DNA from: Rossellomorea marisflavi
GTDB lineage: Bacteria; Bacillota; Bacilli; Bacillales; Bacillaceae_B
Direction of reading: 5' to 3'
DNA length: 64,000 nt
NCBI RefSeq assembly: GCF_001274775.1
Contig: NZ_LGUE01000008.1
Span: forward strand, 125,941-189,940
Shown: piece after piece, positions 17,214-26,356 of the stretch
Layout: every line of letters starts with the position of its first letter
How positions within the stretch are numbered: position 1 is the stretch's first letter
Made by a program: the position numbers and the translations under genes
Notes under the pieces: generated by a model
What the model was told of the DNA's origin: nothing
What the model saw: the letters and a program-made list of their open reading frames with translations, nothing else
Database searches by the model: none

Positions 17214-18905
17214 ATGACCCAACCACAACCATGGTGGAAAAAAGCAGCCGTCTACCAGATCTACCCCAAAAGCTTCAACGACACAACAGGAAACGGAGTC
17301 GGAGACATCCAAGGCATCACCCAAAAACTCGACTACCTCAACAAACTCGGCGTCGACGTCATCTGGCTCACCCCCATCTACGAAAGCCCGCAACGCGACA
17401 ACGGCTACGACATCAGCGACTACTTCTCCATCCACGCCGAATACGGCACCATGGAAGACTTCGAGAACCTCCTGAGCGAAGCACACGCCCGCGGCATCAA
17501 AGTCATCCTCGACATCGTCATCAACCACACTTCCACAGAGAACCAGTGGTTCATCGAGTCTCGCCAGTCAAAAGACAGCGAATACCGTGACTTCTACATC
17601 TGGCGCGATGGCAAGCCCGACGGATCCGAGCCGACGAACTGGCAGTCCAAGTTTGGCGGCAACGCCTGGCAGTATGACGAAGCGACCTGTCAATACTACC
17701 TTCATCTCTTTGATGTCACACAGGCCGACCTCAACTGGGAAAATGACGCTGTCCGCCGCAAGCTCTATGACATGATGCTCTTCTGGCTAGATAAGGGCGT
17801 CGACGGCTTCCGCCTGGACGTCATCAACTTGATTTCAAAAGATCAGCGTTTCCCTGATGACGACGGCTCCACGGCTCCCGGAGACGGACGCAAGTTTTAC
17901 ACGGACGGTCCTAAAGTCCATGATTACATGCAGGAGATGAACCGTGAAGTCTTCTCGAAGCACGACATCATGACCGTCGGGGAGATGTCGTCTACGACGA
18001 TCGATAACTGCATCAAATACTCACGCCCGGACCGGAACGAACTCAGCATGACGTTCAACTTCCACCACTTGAAGGTGGATTACCCCGGCGGTGAGAAATG
18101 GACGGTCGCCGACTTCGACTTCCAGCAGCTCAAGGACATCCTCTCCACCTGGCAGAAGGAAATGCATGACGGCGGAGGATGGAACGCCCTCTTCTGGTGT
18201 AACCACGACCAGCCACGAATCGTGAGCCGCTACGGAAATGACGGAGAGTTCCATAAAGAATCTGCGAAAATGCTGGCTACGACGATTCACATGATGCAGG
18301 GGACGCCTTATATTTACCAAGGGGAAGAATTCGGGATGACGAATCCGAAGTTCACGAGCATCGATGAGTATCGGGACGTGGAGTCGATCAATATGTTCAA
18401 CATCATGAAGGAACAAGGGAAATCGGAAGACGAAATCCTTGAGATTCTACGACACAAATCCCGTGATAACTCTCGTACGCCTGTTCAGTGGGACGGAAGT
18501 GAAAACGCAGGATTCACTTCCGGACAGCCTTGGATCCCTGTTGCGAAGAACTTCAGGGAGTTCAACGCTGAGGACGCCATGGATGATCCATCATCTGTGT
18601 TCTATCATTACCAAAAGCTGATCAAGCTAAGGAAAGAGTACGACGTGATCACGGATGGTGATTACCAGCTCATCCTCGAAGACGACCCACAGCTGTTCGC
18701 CTATGTGCGGAACGGAGAGGACGAAAAACTGCTTGTAGTGAATAATTTCTACGGAACAGACGCCACATTTACCCTGCCTGAAGAGGTGGACGTGAATGGT
18801 TGGACGAGTGACATCCTGCTCTCCAACTATGAAGATACCGCCAATGTGTATACCCATATGAACCTTCGACCTTATGAATCCGTCGTGTTCCGCTTGACGA
18901 AATAA
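17214..18905 (+). CDS. treA: Alpha,alpha-phosphotrehalase (trehalose-6-phosphate hydrolase)
   Basis: The 563-residue GH13 enzyme splits trehalose-6-phosphate into glucose and glucose-6-phosphate in the cytoplasm. The start WWKKAAVYQIYPKSF, the nucleophile region GVDGFRLDVINL, the acid/base TVGEMSS and NHDQPRIVSR are all visible; length is normal for the family. I chose the ATG at 17214 because AAGGAAGG lies upstream. It may be read from treP and from the operator-bearing promoter at 16556. Its first ~120 codons use C-ending codons more heavily than the rest. Confidence 0.95.
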   Translation: MTQPQPWWKKAAVYQIYPKSFNDTTGNGVGDIQGITQKLDYLNKLGVDVIWLTPIYESPQRDNGYDISDYFSIHAEYGTMEDFENLLSEAHARGIKVILDIVINHTSTENQWFIESRQSKDSEYRDFYIWRDGKPDGSEPTNWQSKFGGNAWQYDEATCQYYLHLFDVTQADLNWENDAVRRKLYDMMLFWLDKGVDGFRLDVINLISKDQRFPDDDGSTAPGDGRKFYTDGPKVHDYMQEMNREVFSKHDIMTVGEMSSTTIDNCIKYSRPDRNELSMTFNFHHLKVDYPGGEKWTVADFDFQQLKDILSTWQKEMHDGGGWNALFWCNHDQPRIVSRYGNDGEFHKESAKMLATTIHMMQGTPYIYQGEEFGMTNPKFTSIDEYRDVESINMFNIMKEQGKSEDEILEILRHKSRDNSRTPVQWDGSENAGFTSGQPWIPVAKNFREFNAEDAMDDPSSVFYHYQKLIKLRKEYDVITDGDYQLILEDDPQLFAYVRNGEDEKLLVVNNFYGTDATFTLPEEVDVNGWTSDILLSNYEDTANVYTHMNLRPYESVVFRLTK

Positions 18906-18911
18906 CAATGC

Positions 18912-18948
18912 AAAAAACGGGCAGCCCCTTCAGGTCGCCCGTTTTTTT
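18912..18948. terminator. Bidirectional terminator after treA
   Basis: ACGGGC (18917-18922) pairs with GCCCGT (18937-18942), with A-run and T-run flanks serving the convergent treA and NUDIX genes. Confidence 0.85.
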
Positions 18949-18955
18949 ATGATGC

Positions 18956-19408
18956 TTACATCCATTCTGGACTCAGTTCGTTGACGATCCTCCTGGCTTT
19001 CGGAACCAGTGGGGATGGCAGGTCATCAAGCGGGAAGTACCTTAGCTCCCTGGATTCTCTTGTGATTTTAAGCGTACCCGTGGTCGTCCGGGCCAGGTAC
19101 ACCGCTGTGATACCGTAGATTTGATCACCGTTCGGATACGTGTGGCATTCCTCCGGTCCCGAAAGGATCCGAATGAACTGCAATTCCCCTGCAAGGAGTC
19201 CCGTTTCTTCATGGAGTTCACGGCCTGCCGTCTCTTCAAGGCTTTCACCATACTCCATCACCCCGCCGGGAAGCCCCCATATATCGGCATCAGATCGGTA
19301 CTGAAGGAGCAGTTCTTTTCTCTCATTTATGCATAGGACAGTGGCTCCTGCTACCATCAAGGGCTGGGTCCCTATCAACCTTCTCATTTCCTTGATATAA
19401 TCGCTCAT
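18956..19408 (-). CDS. NUDIX hydrolase
   Basis: The 150-residue protein has a full Nudix box, GGVMEYGESLEETAGREL followed by HEETGL (about residues 60-82), for Mg-dependent hydrolysis of a nucleoside diphosphate-linked substrate. The start ATG at 19408 overlaps the upstream stop codon as ATGA and is 7 nt from AAAAGGG. It is translationally coupled to the histidine phosphatase gene. The substrate is unknown. Confidence 0.9.
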   Translation of the reverse strand: MSDYIKEMRRLIGTQPLMVAGATVLCINERKELLLQYRSDADIWGLPGGVMEYGESLEETAGRELHEETGLLAGELQFIRILSGPEECHTYPNGDQIYGITAVYLARTTTGTLKITRESRELRYFPLDDLPSPLVPKARRIVNELSPEWM

Positions 19409-19947
19409 TTCCATACCCTTTTGATGACCGGGGCCTCTACCGAGAAATCGAGTCGGTAGATATCCGGATTCGATAAAGTCTTCCACTGTGTGAAACCAAA
19501 TGTGACATCGAATCGTTTCAGTAAAAGAGCCATGAGGTTCCCATGGGTGGCCATGACGGTGACGTGGTGTTGGCGTTGCAACACGTCATCGATTACCTCC
19601 ATCCCCCTCTCCATTGCCTGCCGACTGGACTCTCCGCCTGGATATGAGAGCTCCAGATCCGTGAAGGTCCTTTCCAGCATGGACAGCCACTCGGGCTGAT
19701 CCTGCCCTGCCAGGACCCTTTCCGAAAGGCGTGTCTCTTCTTTAAGAGGGATCCCGTGATCCTCTGCCAGTCCCCTGACCGTATCGACCGCTCTCAGATA
19801 CGGACTCGTCAAGATGGCGTCCACGCTGATCCCTTTGAAAAAGGCTGTGACACGATCTGCCTGTTCTTTTCCTTCTCTGGTCAACCGGGCATCAGGCGCC
19901 TGCCCTTCTGCCTTGCAGTGCCTGACAAGATAAATGGTTTTGTTCAT
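19405..19947 (-). CDS. Histidine phosphatase (phosphoglycerate mutase-like) family protein
   Basis: The 180-residue protein has the catalytic motif LVRHCKAEG (phospho-accepting H10; RHC replaces the commoner RHG), TSPYLRAVDT, SYPGGES and the second histidine in VMATHGNLMA. It is a phosphatase of unknown substrate, co-transcribed with the NUDIX gene. A GGGGGG-rich site precedes the ATG. Confidence 0.88.
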   Translation of the reverse strand: MNKTIYLVRHCKAEGQAPDARLTREGKEQADRVTAFFKGISVDAILTSPYLRAVDTVRGLAEDHGIPLKEETRLSERVLAGQDQPEWLSMLERTFTDLELSYPGGESSRQAMERGMEVIDDVLQRQHHVTVMATHGNLMALLLKRFDVTFGFTQWKTLSNPDIYRLDFSVEAPVIKRVWK

Positions 19948-20182
19948 CCTCTATCCCCCCTATGTCACTCTTTGTCTATTTCTTTATTCTTCTCGTGATG
20001 AATGATACCCTTTTTTGTAAAATGTTAGATTATATTTCTTAAATATGGGTATATAGTAACCTGTACCACTCTTCCTCTCAACAACCTCCTTTTTTGGTAT
20101 CTTAGACCTATTTATCTTAAATGTTTCCATTTGATACCATAACATAGGTATATACAACACATTTTTGAAGGGGCTGAATCCT

Positions 20183-20548
20183 TTGTCCTACCTATCATTC
20201 ATGGTCTCACAGATCGGGGAAAAGCGTAAGCAGCTTGAACGTCTGAGGACCTCCAAAACCAACATGAATCAACTCCAAGGTGAATTCAATCAGTATACTC
20301 AAAAAGTAAAGCAGCCCGAGCTCAGTGCAACGACCTGGCAGGGAACCCGCGCCAACGAGTTTGAAGAAGTCCGCGAACAGTTCAACGAAGCCTATCGGGA
20401 TATCTCCCAAAGTCAGATGGACTCTGCCATCACATCCATCGAATCGAAGATTTCCTCTCTTGAAGCGGAGATCGCTGCCCTCGAAGTGAGTATGGACAAA
20501 GAGGTCAAGCGTCTCGAAGAAGAGAATAAGAAGGATCCGATCATGTAA
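20183..20548 (+). CDS. YwqH-like (DUF5082) coiled-coil protein
   Basis: The 121-residue protein consists of two long alpha-helical coiled-coil segments around a W-containing turn (LSATTWQGTRANEF), resembling the WXG100-like YwqH proteins that accompany LXG toxins of type VII secretion. I chose TTG 20183 because GAAGGGG lies 8 nt upstream; a TTG at 20165 overlaps that site. No LXG toxin or ESX component is nearby, so it looks like an orphan. The assignment is from overall pattern. Confidence 0.68.
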   Translation: MSYLSFMVSQIGEKRKQLERLRTSKTNMNQLQGEFNQYTQKVKQPELSATTWQGTRANEFEEVREQFNEAYRDISQSQMDSAITSIESKISSLEAEIAALEVSMDKEVKRLEEENKKDPIM

Positions 20549-20575
20549 CGAACCTCTTTAGAAGGGATTTAATCC

Positions 20576-21067
20576 ATGACCCCAGAACAACATTTCAAGC
20601 TGAATACATACCGCATGATTCTGCTCGCATTCGGAATTCTTGGCCTGATAGTGGGAATCATACCACTGATCACTGCCTTGAGTATGATCAGCAAGCATCC
20701 TCTTACGGATTATCTTGCCTTCTTGATCGCCGGGGGTGTGAATATCCTTGTTGTTGGCATCATCTTTTGGATACGCGCTCGCTTCTTTCCAAAGGTGTCC
20801 GCGTCTGAGGTTCAGCCTTCAATGCCCGGTCCACCTGAAGAACTGACGCCACTGAAGAAGTTTTTGAGAATCGCGATTCTCGTTTATGCACTCTTCATCG
20901 TGATCGCGTCGACAATTTCTTCCGGCACATTGTTCATCGTCTCTCTCATCCACGGCGAGCTCACTTGGAAGAATGTAGCGGGAATCGCATTCGTGCTTGT
21001 CTTATCATACGGATTTGCAGGCATCATCCTGTGGATCCGTTCCAGGTTTTTAAGGAAGCCCGCATAA
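20576..21067 (+). CDS. Four-helix integral membrane protein, unknown function
   Basis: The 163-residue protein has four hydrophobic segments arranged as two similar pairs (about 14-38, 46-67, 97-122, 131-154). Each pair ends in a related motif (FWIRARFFPK, LWIRSRFLRK), suggesting an internal duplication. AGAAGGG precedes the ATG. It sits 27 bp after the YwqH-like gene, probably in one transcript. I do not recognise the family. Confidence 0.75.
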   Translation: MTPEQHFKLNTYRMILLAFGILGLIVGIIPLITALSMISKHPLTDYLAFLIAGGVNILVVGIIFWIRARFFPKVSASEVQPSMPGPPEELTPLKKFLRIAILVYALFIVIASTISSGTLFIVSLIHGELTWKNVAGIAFVLVLSYGFAGIILWIRSRFLRKPA

Positions 21068-21099
21068 AAAGGACTGCCCCATCAGGAGCAGTCCTCTTT
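21067..21099. terminator. Terminator between convergent genes
   Basis: AGGACTGC (21070-21077) and GCAGTCCT (21088-21095) form a stem with A-run and T-rich flanks. Confidence 0.82.
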
Positions 21100-21100
21100 C

Positions 21101-21700
21101 TCATTCTTCGTCATCGCTTGCCTGGAAGAAGATCGCTACAACCTTCCATCCGTCATCCTGACTCTTGAATACCGTTACCTGACGGCCGGATCGCGTCACT
21201 TCTTTCCCGCTGTCGGGATCCTTGGTGGTTGCGCTGATTTCAGCGTATACGTCTGCCTTCGCTTCATTGAAGTTGATGATCTTGACGTTTTCAGCCGTAC
21301 GCTTTGAATCGACGGAATCAAAGATCTGCTTCACGTACTTTTCTTCATCTTCGTATTTGAAGTTGATCGGTTGTTTCGAGATGAGATTCATATACGCATC
21401 ATAGTCCTTCTCATTGAAGGTCTTGATGTATTGATCAAACGTTTGGGTCAACTCTTCTTTATCTTCGGCAGGGATTCCTTCTGCTTCCTCCAGCTTCTGG
21501 GCCCGTTCGACAATTTTGTCATTTTCGGAGGTCGGGAGCTCTTGTTGAACCTGTTCCTCGCTCTTTTTGCTTTCATCTGCTTTGGATTCTTCGGACGTTT
21601 TCTTGTCTTCCTTCTTCTCTTCGTCTGCGCTGCACGCCCCGAGAAGCAACGTACTGATGCCTATACCCAACATGATTTTTTTCCAATGCTGTTTCGACAA
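21101..21700 (-). CDS. Lipoprotein with NTF2-like domain, unknown function
   Basis: The 199-residue protein has a lipoprotein signal (lipobox LLGAC, Cys about residue 23), a long Lys/Glu/Ser-rich linker (about 25-55) and a C-terminal region (about 75-195) with the FDQYIKTFNEKDYDAYMNLI and DGWKVVAIFF elements of NTF2/SnoaL-like folds. The start is a TTG at 21700 after AAGGGTG; the first ATG lies inside the signal sequence. It is monocistronic. Confidence 0.82.
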   Translation of the reverse strand: MSKQHWKKIMLGIGISTLLLGACSADEEKKEDKKTSEESKADESKKSEEQVQQELPTSENDKIVERAQKLEEAEGIPAEDKEELTQTFDQYIKTFNEKDYDAYMNLISKQPINFKYEDEEKYVKQIFDSVDSKRTAENVKIINFNEAKADVYAEISATTKDPDSGKEVTRSGRQVTVFKSQDDGWKVVAIFFQASDDEE

Positions 21701-21821
21701 TGCTCTTCACCCTTATTCATTAGATTTGCACTATCTCCATTCTATTGAAAATATTCGCAACACTCAAGTCGATTCTCAATTCTTTGTGACAGATATGGTA
21801 AAATGAGAGCAGGTGATCATA

Positions 21822-22544
21822 ATGACAAAACGGAATAAATATTATCAGATCTATACCGATTTATCGGACCATATACAGAACGGTACCTACGCACCCGACA
21901 CAATCCTCCCTTCGGAGAATGAACTGTCCGACATGTACGATACCTCCCGGGAAACGATCCGCAAGGCGCTTACGATGCTTGCACAGAACGGATACATCCA
22001 GAAGCTGCGCGGAAAGGGATCCCTTGTCCTGGACGTATCCCGGATGAACTTCCCCGTCTCGGGACTCGTGAGCTTCAAAGAACTGCAGCAATCCATGGGC
22101 CGCGAATCGATCAAGACACATGTTCACCGTTTCGGTCTCATCCTGGCTGATGATCAGCTCGCCTCCCTTCTCCAGACCACCGTCGGCGATGAAGTATGGG
22201 AGGTGGCCCGCTCCCGTGAAATCGGCGGGGAACGGATCATCCTCGATAAGTCGTATTTCCTGAAGTCCCGCGTCCCTCTCCTCACCCAGGAAATCTGCGA
22301 GAACTCAATTTATGAGCATCTCGAAGGCACCCTCGGACTCCCCATCGATTTTGCCAAAAAGGAAATCGTCGTGGAGCCCTGTACGGAAGAGGACGAGAAG
22401 CTCTTGGATCTGAAAGGATATGATCATGTGGTCGTTGTGCGGAACATGGTCCACTTGAAGGACGCCGTCCGTTTTGAATACACAGAATCACGTCACAGGC
22501 TGGATATGTTCCGGTTTGTAGATTTTGCGAGGCGAAAGCATTGA
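21822..22544 (+). CDS. treR: Trehalose operon repressor TreR (GntR family)
   Basis: The 240-residue regulator has an N-terminal winged helix (LPSENELSDMYDTSRETIRKAL) and a UTRA effector domain. The TreR-like opening YYQIYTDLSDHIQNGTY and three TGTATATACA operators around treP/treA identify it. It would bind those operators and release on trehalose-6-phosphate. I chose ATG 21822 over GTG 21813 because AGGTG is then correctly spaced. Unlike the usual treP-treA-treR order it lies 2.9 kb beyond treA, separated by five genes. Confidence 0.9.
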   Translation: MTKRNKYYQIYTDLSDHIQNGTYAPDTILPSENELSDMYDTSRETIRKALTMLAQNGYIQKLRGKGSLVLDVSRMNFPVSGLVSFKELQQSMGRESIKTHVHRFGLILADDQLASLLQTTVGDEVWEVARSREIGGERIILDKSYFLKSRVPLLTQEICENSIYEHLEGTLGLPIDFAKKEIVVEPCTEEDEKLLDLKGYDHVVVVRNMVHLKDAVRFEYTESRHRLDMFRFVDFARRKH

Positions 22545-22551
22545 TAGAGGA

Positions 22552-22580
22552 AAAGCCATGGTGGATGCCGTGGCTTTTTT
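22552..22580 (+). terminator. Terminator of treR
   Basis: AAGCCATGG and CCGTGGCTT (one G-T pair) form a stem around a 6-nt loop, followed by a run of T. Confidence 0.82.
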
Positions 22581-22689
22581 CTTACTTTACGTCTTGAATT
22601 CAACGTCCTTTCTATGATTAAGTAGAGGTAATGACCTAAAAATACATAAAAAGGACAATTAAGGGATTTTTACTCAGGGGGAGTTAAAC

Positions 22690-23229
22690 TTGCTGACAGA
22701 GAAGGGGTTGACGGTTAATGGAACCGTCACAAAAGAAGAATTCACTACATTCGGGTTGTATCATTTCAAGAAGTTTCATACCATTACGTTCTATTTTCTA
22801 TTGGTGGTGGTATTCCTTATCTTCGCAATCCCAACGAGTACAATGGTTGAACTTGATGTCTATATCTATTTTATTGGACTCTACGGAGTTATTTCACTGG
22901 TGAGTTCGTTGCTTGTGTTACTGATCGGAAGAACTGCCGTGAAGGTAAGGTCTTCAAAAGAATATAAAAGTGACCCGTTAATTCAGAATAAAATAACCTA
23001 TACGTTTTCCGAGAACGAAATCCAACAAACGTTCGGCCGATCCGCAGGGTACTTTGAGTGGAGTAACCTCCGCTCGGTACATGAGAACAAGGATATGTTC
23101 CGGCTATATGTATCAAAATCGAAAGCGATTATCCTCCCTAAACGTTTTTTTGATTCTGATTCAGAAATAGCCCAATTCAAGAAGTTGTTAAGGGATCAAG
23201 TTGACGAGCGGAAAGTGAAGTTTATGTAA
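22690..23229 (+). CDS. YcxB-like membrane protein
   Basis: The 179-residue protein has two membrane helices (about 33-50 and 56-78) and a C-terminal domain with the YTFSENEIQQTFGRSAGYFEW and SKAIILPKRFF elements of the YcxB-like family, whose function is unknown. It starts at TTG 22690 behind GGGGGAG. AT content is higher than in the neighbours. It is monocistronic. Confidence 0.8.
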   Translation: MLTEKGLTVNGTVTKEEFTTFGLYHFKKFHTITFYFLLVVVFLIFAIPTSTMVELDVYIYFIGLYGVISLVSSLLVLLIGRTAVKVRSSKEYKSDPLIQNKITYTFSENEIQQTFGRSAGYFEWSNLRSVHENKDMFRLYVSKSKAIILPKRFFDSDSEIAQFKKLLRDQVDERKVKFM

Positions 23230-23231
23230 GC

Positions 23232-23261
23232 AAAAAGAAGGCAGCCAGAATGGCTGCCTTC
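23232..23261 (-). terminator. Terminator of the degSU operon
   Basis: GAAGGCAGCCA and TGGCTGCCTTC form an 11-bp stem (23237-23261), followed on the minus strand by TTTTT. Confidence 0.85.
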
Positions 23262-23273
23262 TCATAATTCGTA

Positions 23274-23954
23274 TTATCGTACTTCCACCCAACCATTTTT
23301 GATGGCTGTGACAACTGCTTGCGTTCGGTCGTTCACATTCATCTTCTGAAGGATGTTACTGACGTGGTTCTTGACGGTTTTCTCACTGATGTAGAGGGCT
23401 TCACCGATCCCACGGTTGCTCTTCCCATCTGCAAGCATCTGCAGGACTTCACACTCACGGCGCGTGAGGAGGTGAAGCGGGCGGCGAACTTCGGATTGCT
23501 GGAATCCGCCTGAATTGGATGCATTGGCCAGGCGGCGATATTCAGCCACCAGGTTGTGCGTCACTTTCGGATGGATGTATGATCCACCTTCAGCCACGAT
23601 TTTGACTGCGTCCACAAGGGCATCGGAATCCATTTCCTTAAGCAGGTAGCCAAGAGCACCTGTTTTCAGGGCATGGTTTACGTAGTTCTCATCATCGTGG
23701 ATGGAGAGGATGATGACTTTTGTCTCCGGATATTTATCCATGAGCTCGCGCGTTGCCTCGACGCCGTTGATTTCAGGCATATTGATGTCCATGAGGACGA
23801 CATCCGGCTCGTGCTCTGCCACCAGACCTGAGGCATCTGCTCCGTCATCCCCTTCTGCTACTACGTTGAATGAAGGTTCGAATTCCAAAATCCGTTTTAC
23901 CCCTTCACGAAATAGCTGATGATCATCGATGATAACGATATTAGTTGTTGCCAT
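23274..23954 (-). CDS. degU: Response regulator DegU (NarL/LuxR family)
   Basis: The 226-residue regulator has a receiver with phospho-acceptor D56 ([13 protein letters not shown]), K in LLKEMD and a C-terminal LuxR-type helix-turn-helix ([35 protein letters not shown], shown here as its ends LTRREC and EKTVKNH). Position 56 and the surrounding sequence match B. subtilis DegU, which controls exoenzymes, motility and competence. GGGAGG precedes the ATG, and degS lies 30 bp upstream. Confidence 0.95.
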   Translation of the reverse strand: MATTNIVIIDDHQLFREGVKRILEFEPSFNVVAEGDDGADASGLVAEHEPDVVLMDINMPEINGVEATRELMDKYPETKVIILSIHDDENYVNHALKTGALGYLLKEMDSDALVDAVKIVAEGGSYIHPKVTHNLVAEYRRLANASNSGGFQQSEVRRPLHLLTRRECEVLQMLADGKSNRGIGEALYISEKTVKNHVSNILQKMNVNDRTQAVVTAIKNGWVEVR

Positions 23955-23984
23955 GTCATTCGCCTCCCTAAACCTTAGAAAAAT

Positions 23985-25127
23985 TTACATATTCAGAGGT
24001 ACGCGGATCAGTATGACTGTCCCGCCTCCTACTTTTGAGTCGATCGTGATGTCTCCTTCCAGAAGGTCGACACGCTCTTTCATCCCCATGATGCCAAAGG
24101 ATCCCGTTTTTTGTGTATGTAGATCGAATCCCTTGCCGTTGTCTTTGATGACGACGGTTATATTGTCTTTCTTTACTTCCACTTTTACTTGAATGTGTGT
24201 GGCCTCGGCATGCTTGAGCGAGTTCTGGACGCTTTCCTGCACCATTCTGAAGAGGGCGACTTCGAACTTCGGCGGGAGCCGGATATCGAGACCCATGTTG
24301 ATGAACTGGATGCTCGTCTTATCGTTGTATTCTTCGATGGTACTCAAGTATTTCTTGAGCGTCGGCACGAGTCCCAAATCATCAAGTGCCATGGGACGCA
24401 GGTCGTAAATGATTCGACGGACCTCATAGAGAGCCGAGCGGACCATGCGTTTCAGATCGCGGATTTCTTTGATCGCATCATCGGTCGTCTTCTCACGGAA
24501 GACCCGTTCGATGAGATCGGAACGGATGAGGACGTTTGCCATCATCTGGGCCGGTCCATCATGGATTTCCCTGGAGACGCGCTTGCGCTCATCTTCCTGG
24601 GCTTCAATGATCTGGAGGCCGAAATCCTGACGCTGCTTCGCGTCTTCAAGGGCTTCATTCACTTCACGTAAATCACTGTTCAAATAATTGAGAACCACGG
24701 AAATCTGCGAGCAGAGATTCTCCGCCTTATCGATTGTTTCCCCCAATGACCTCATGCGTCGTTCGAGTTCATCGCGGCGGTCGCGCAGCTGCTTTTCCTG
24801 CTGTCGGTTCATAAGAAGTTTCATCTGGAAATCGTGGGCTTTTTCATAGGCGTCCCTCACCTGGTCTTCGGAGTAGGTCTGAAAATGCTTGCTCACTTCA
24901 GAAAGCCTGAGGCGTGCGAGCCTTGACCTCTTGTGGAGCTCATCCCCCTCGTCGATGACCTGCAGGACCTTATTCTTAACATCTAATAGTTCTTGCATTA
25001 AGTCTTGGTAATCATTACGGCATTGCTCACCGATCTGAAAGATTTCACCCTTGCTCTCATCGACCGTGTCGATCATCTTCTCAAGGATTCCATCCAGGAT
25101 CTTGGTGTCGATTTTTTTCAGTGACAC
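23985..25127 (-). CDS. degS: Sensor histidine kinase DegS
   Basis: The 380-residue cytoplasmic kinase has no membrane helix. An N-terminal coiled-coil sensor (about 20-165) precedes a HisKA_3 domain with phospho-acceptor H189 in VSREIHDGPAQMM, the same number as in B. subtilis DegS, and an HATPase domain ending near GSFGIMGMKERVDLLEG. It is the first gene of degS-degU, with an identified promoter upstream. Confidence 0.95.
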   Translation of the reverse strand: MSLKKIDTKILDGILEKMIDTVDESKGEIFQIGEQCRNDYQDLMQELLDVKNKVLQVIDEGDELHKRSRLARLRLSEVSKHFQTYSEDQVRDAYEKAHDFQMKLLMNRQQEKQLRDRRDELERRMRSLGETIDKAENLCSQISVVLNYLNSDLREVNEALEDAKQRQDFGLQIIEAQEDERKRVSREIHDGPAQMMANVLIRSDLIERVFREKTTDDAIKEIRDLKRMVRSALYEVRRIIYDLRPMALDDLGLVPTLKKYLSTIEEYNDKTSIQFINMGLDIRLPPKFEVALFRMVQESVQNSLKHAEATHIQVKVEVKKDNITVVIKDNGKGFDLHTQKTGSFGIMGMKERVDLLEGDITIDSKVGGGTVILIRVPLNM

Positions 25128-25193
25128 GGTACACCCCTCTTTTGTTCCACGATAATCATGGACATCGATTAGAGTTGGAAACGCTATACTTCT

Positions 25194-25222
25194 ATACTAA
25201 GTACACATCCAACAATGTTCAA
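25194..25222 (-). promoter_or_regulatory. degS promoter (SigA-type)
   Basis: On the minus strand TTGAAC (25217-25222), a 17-bp spacer and TAGTAT (25194-25199) lie about 70 bp upstream of the degS start. Confidence 0.7.
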
Positions 25223-25401
25223 CACGTTTCGGACGAAAAGATAGTGACCTAAGTCCCAATCAGCATCGAAACATCGCATTCTCTAACCATTTCCATAGGG
25301 ATAGTTGAAACTCCTTTATTCATCTAGGCATATTCCTACATCTTTTACATACCCAAGGAAGGCATTGGCAAAAACCTGTACCTTTCCAGGAGGTAGAAAG
25401 T

Positions 25402-25449
25402 ATGACTATCAGCGTCCATTATACCATGTCGCCTATAGGAGGAGATTAA
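25402..25449 (+). CDS. Possible 15-codon leader or remnant ORF
   Basis: A perfect AGGAGG lies 7 nt before ATG 25402, opening a 15-codon frame (MTISVHYTMSPIGGD) that ends at TAA. A second AGGAGGAG overlaps its end without a good start codon after it. It lies in the 458-bp gap between divergent degS and yvyE, which otherwise shows only the degS promoter. It may be a leader peptide or the start of a decayed gene. Confidence 0.3.
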   Translation: MTISVHYTMSPIGGD

Positions 25450-25585
25450 AGTTTCATTACATTGTATTACCATTATTTCATGTAATTCCAACTACTCCCT
25501 CGAATAAAGTCGTTCCTTTGTGCATTATGGTTCATTTTTTTATATAGTAGGAATAGAGTATTCACGCCGTTAGGAGGTAAGCAAA

Positions 25586-26218
25586 TTGCTTCATAAATAT
25601 TATACTGTAAAAGGACCCGGCGAGAACGAGATCGTCATCGACCGCTCCCGCTTCATCGCCCATGTAGCCCGTGTGGAAACCGAAGAAGACGCTCAGGCGT
25701 TCATCGCCGATATCAAGAAGAAGCATTGGGACGCGACGCATAACTGTTCAGCCTACATGATCGGGGAAAACAACCTCATCCAGAAGGCCAATGACGACGG
25801 TGAACCAAGCGGAACGGCCGGCGTTCCCATGCTTGAAGTGTTGAAGAAACGCGACCTGAAGGATACCGTCGTGGTCGTCACCCGCTACTTCGGTGGCATC
25901 AAACTCGGTGCAGGCGGCCTCATCCGTGCGTACGGAAAAAGCACATCCGAAGGCTTGAACGCGACCGGTGTCGTCGAACGGAAGCTCATGCGCATCATGA
26001 AGACAAAAATCGACTATACCTGGCTCGGGAAGGTGGAAAATGAAGTACGCTCCTCCCACTACCAGCTCAAAGAGATCCACTATCTCGACGCTGTCGAAGT
26101 AGAGGTCTATGTCGAAGAAGCAGCGAAGGATGACTTCACTTCCTGGATGACCGAACTCACCAATGGACAAGGTGAAATCACTGAAAGCGAAGTGGAATAT
26201 TTGGAGACGCTTATATAA
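25586..26218 (+). CDS. yvyE: YvyE/YigZ (IMPACT) family protein
   Basis: The 210-residue protein has the UPF0029/IMPACT N-terminal domain with KKHWDATHNCSAYMIG, NDDGEPSGTAGVPML and TRYFGGIKLGAGGLIRAY signatures, plus a C-terminal DUF1949-like domain. The biochemical role is not settled; relatives are linked to translation control. It starts at TTG 25586 after TTAGGAGG. Its position beside degS and ahead of an LCP gene and tagO is as in B. subtilis. Confidence 0.92.
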   Translation: MLHKYYTVKGPGENEIVIDRSRFIAHVARVETEEDAQAFIADIKKKHWDATHNCSAYMIGENNLIQKANDDGEPSGTAGVPMLEVLKKRDLKDTVVVVTRYFGGIKLGAGGLIRAYGKSTSEGLNATGVVERKLMRIMKTKIDYTWLGKVENEVRSSHYQLKEIHYLDAVEVEVYVEEAAKDDFTSWMTELTNGQGEITESEVEYLETLI

Positions 26219-26227
26219 ACACTAAGG

Positions 26228-26256
26228 AGACAGATTCCACGGGATCTGTCTTTTTT
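26228..26256 (+). terminator. Terminator of yvyE
   Basis: AGACAGATTCC and GGATCTGTCT form a stem with one bulge, followed by TTTTTT. Confidence 0.8.
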
Positions 26257-26356
26257 CATCAAGTGGAGTACGATGGATGGAAAACGGGTATGGAACCATG
26301 TTGAGCATGATTGAAGTTGGCTCTAATGTATACCTACTATCTAGAGGATTGCAGCC

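Noticed and set aside
17181..17528. 115-residue antisense ORF within the start of treA
   Set aside because: It is a shadow of a GC-biased coding region; the plus-strand enzyme motifs are intact.
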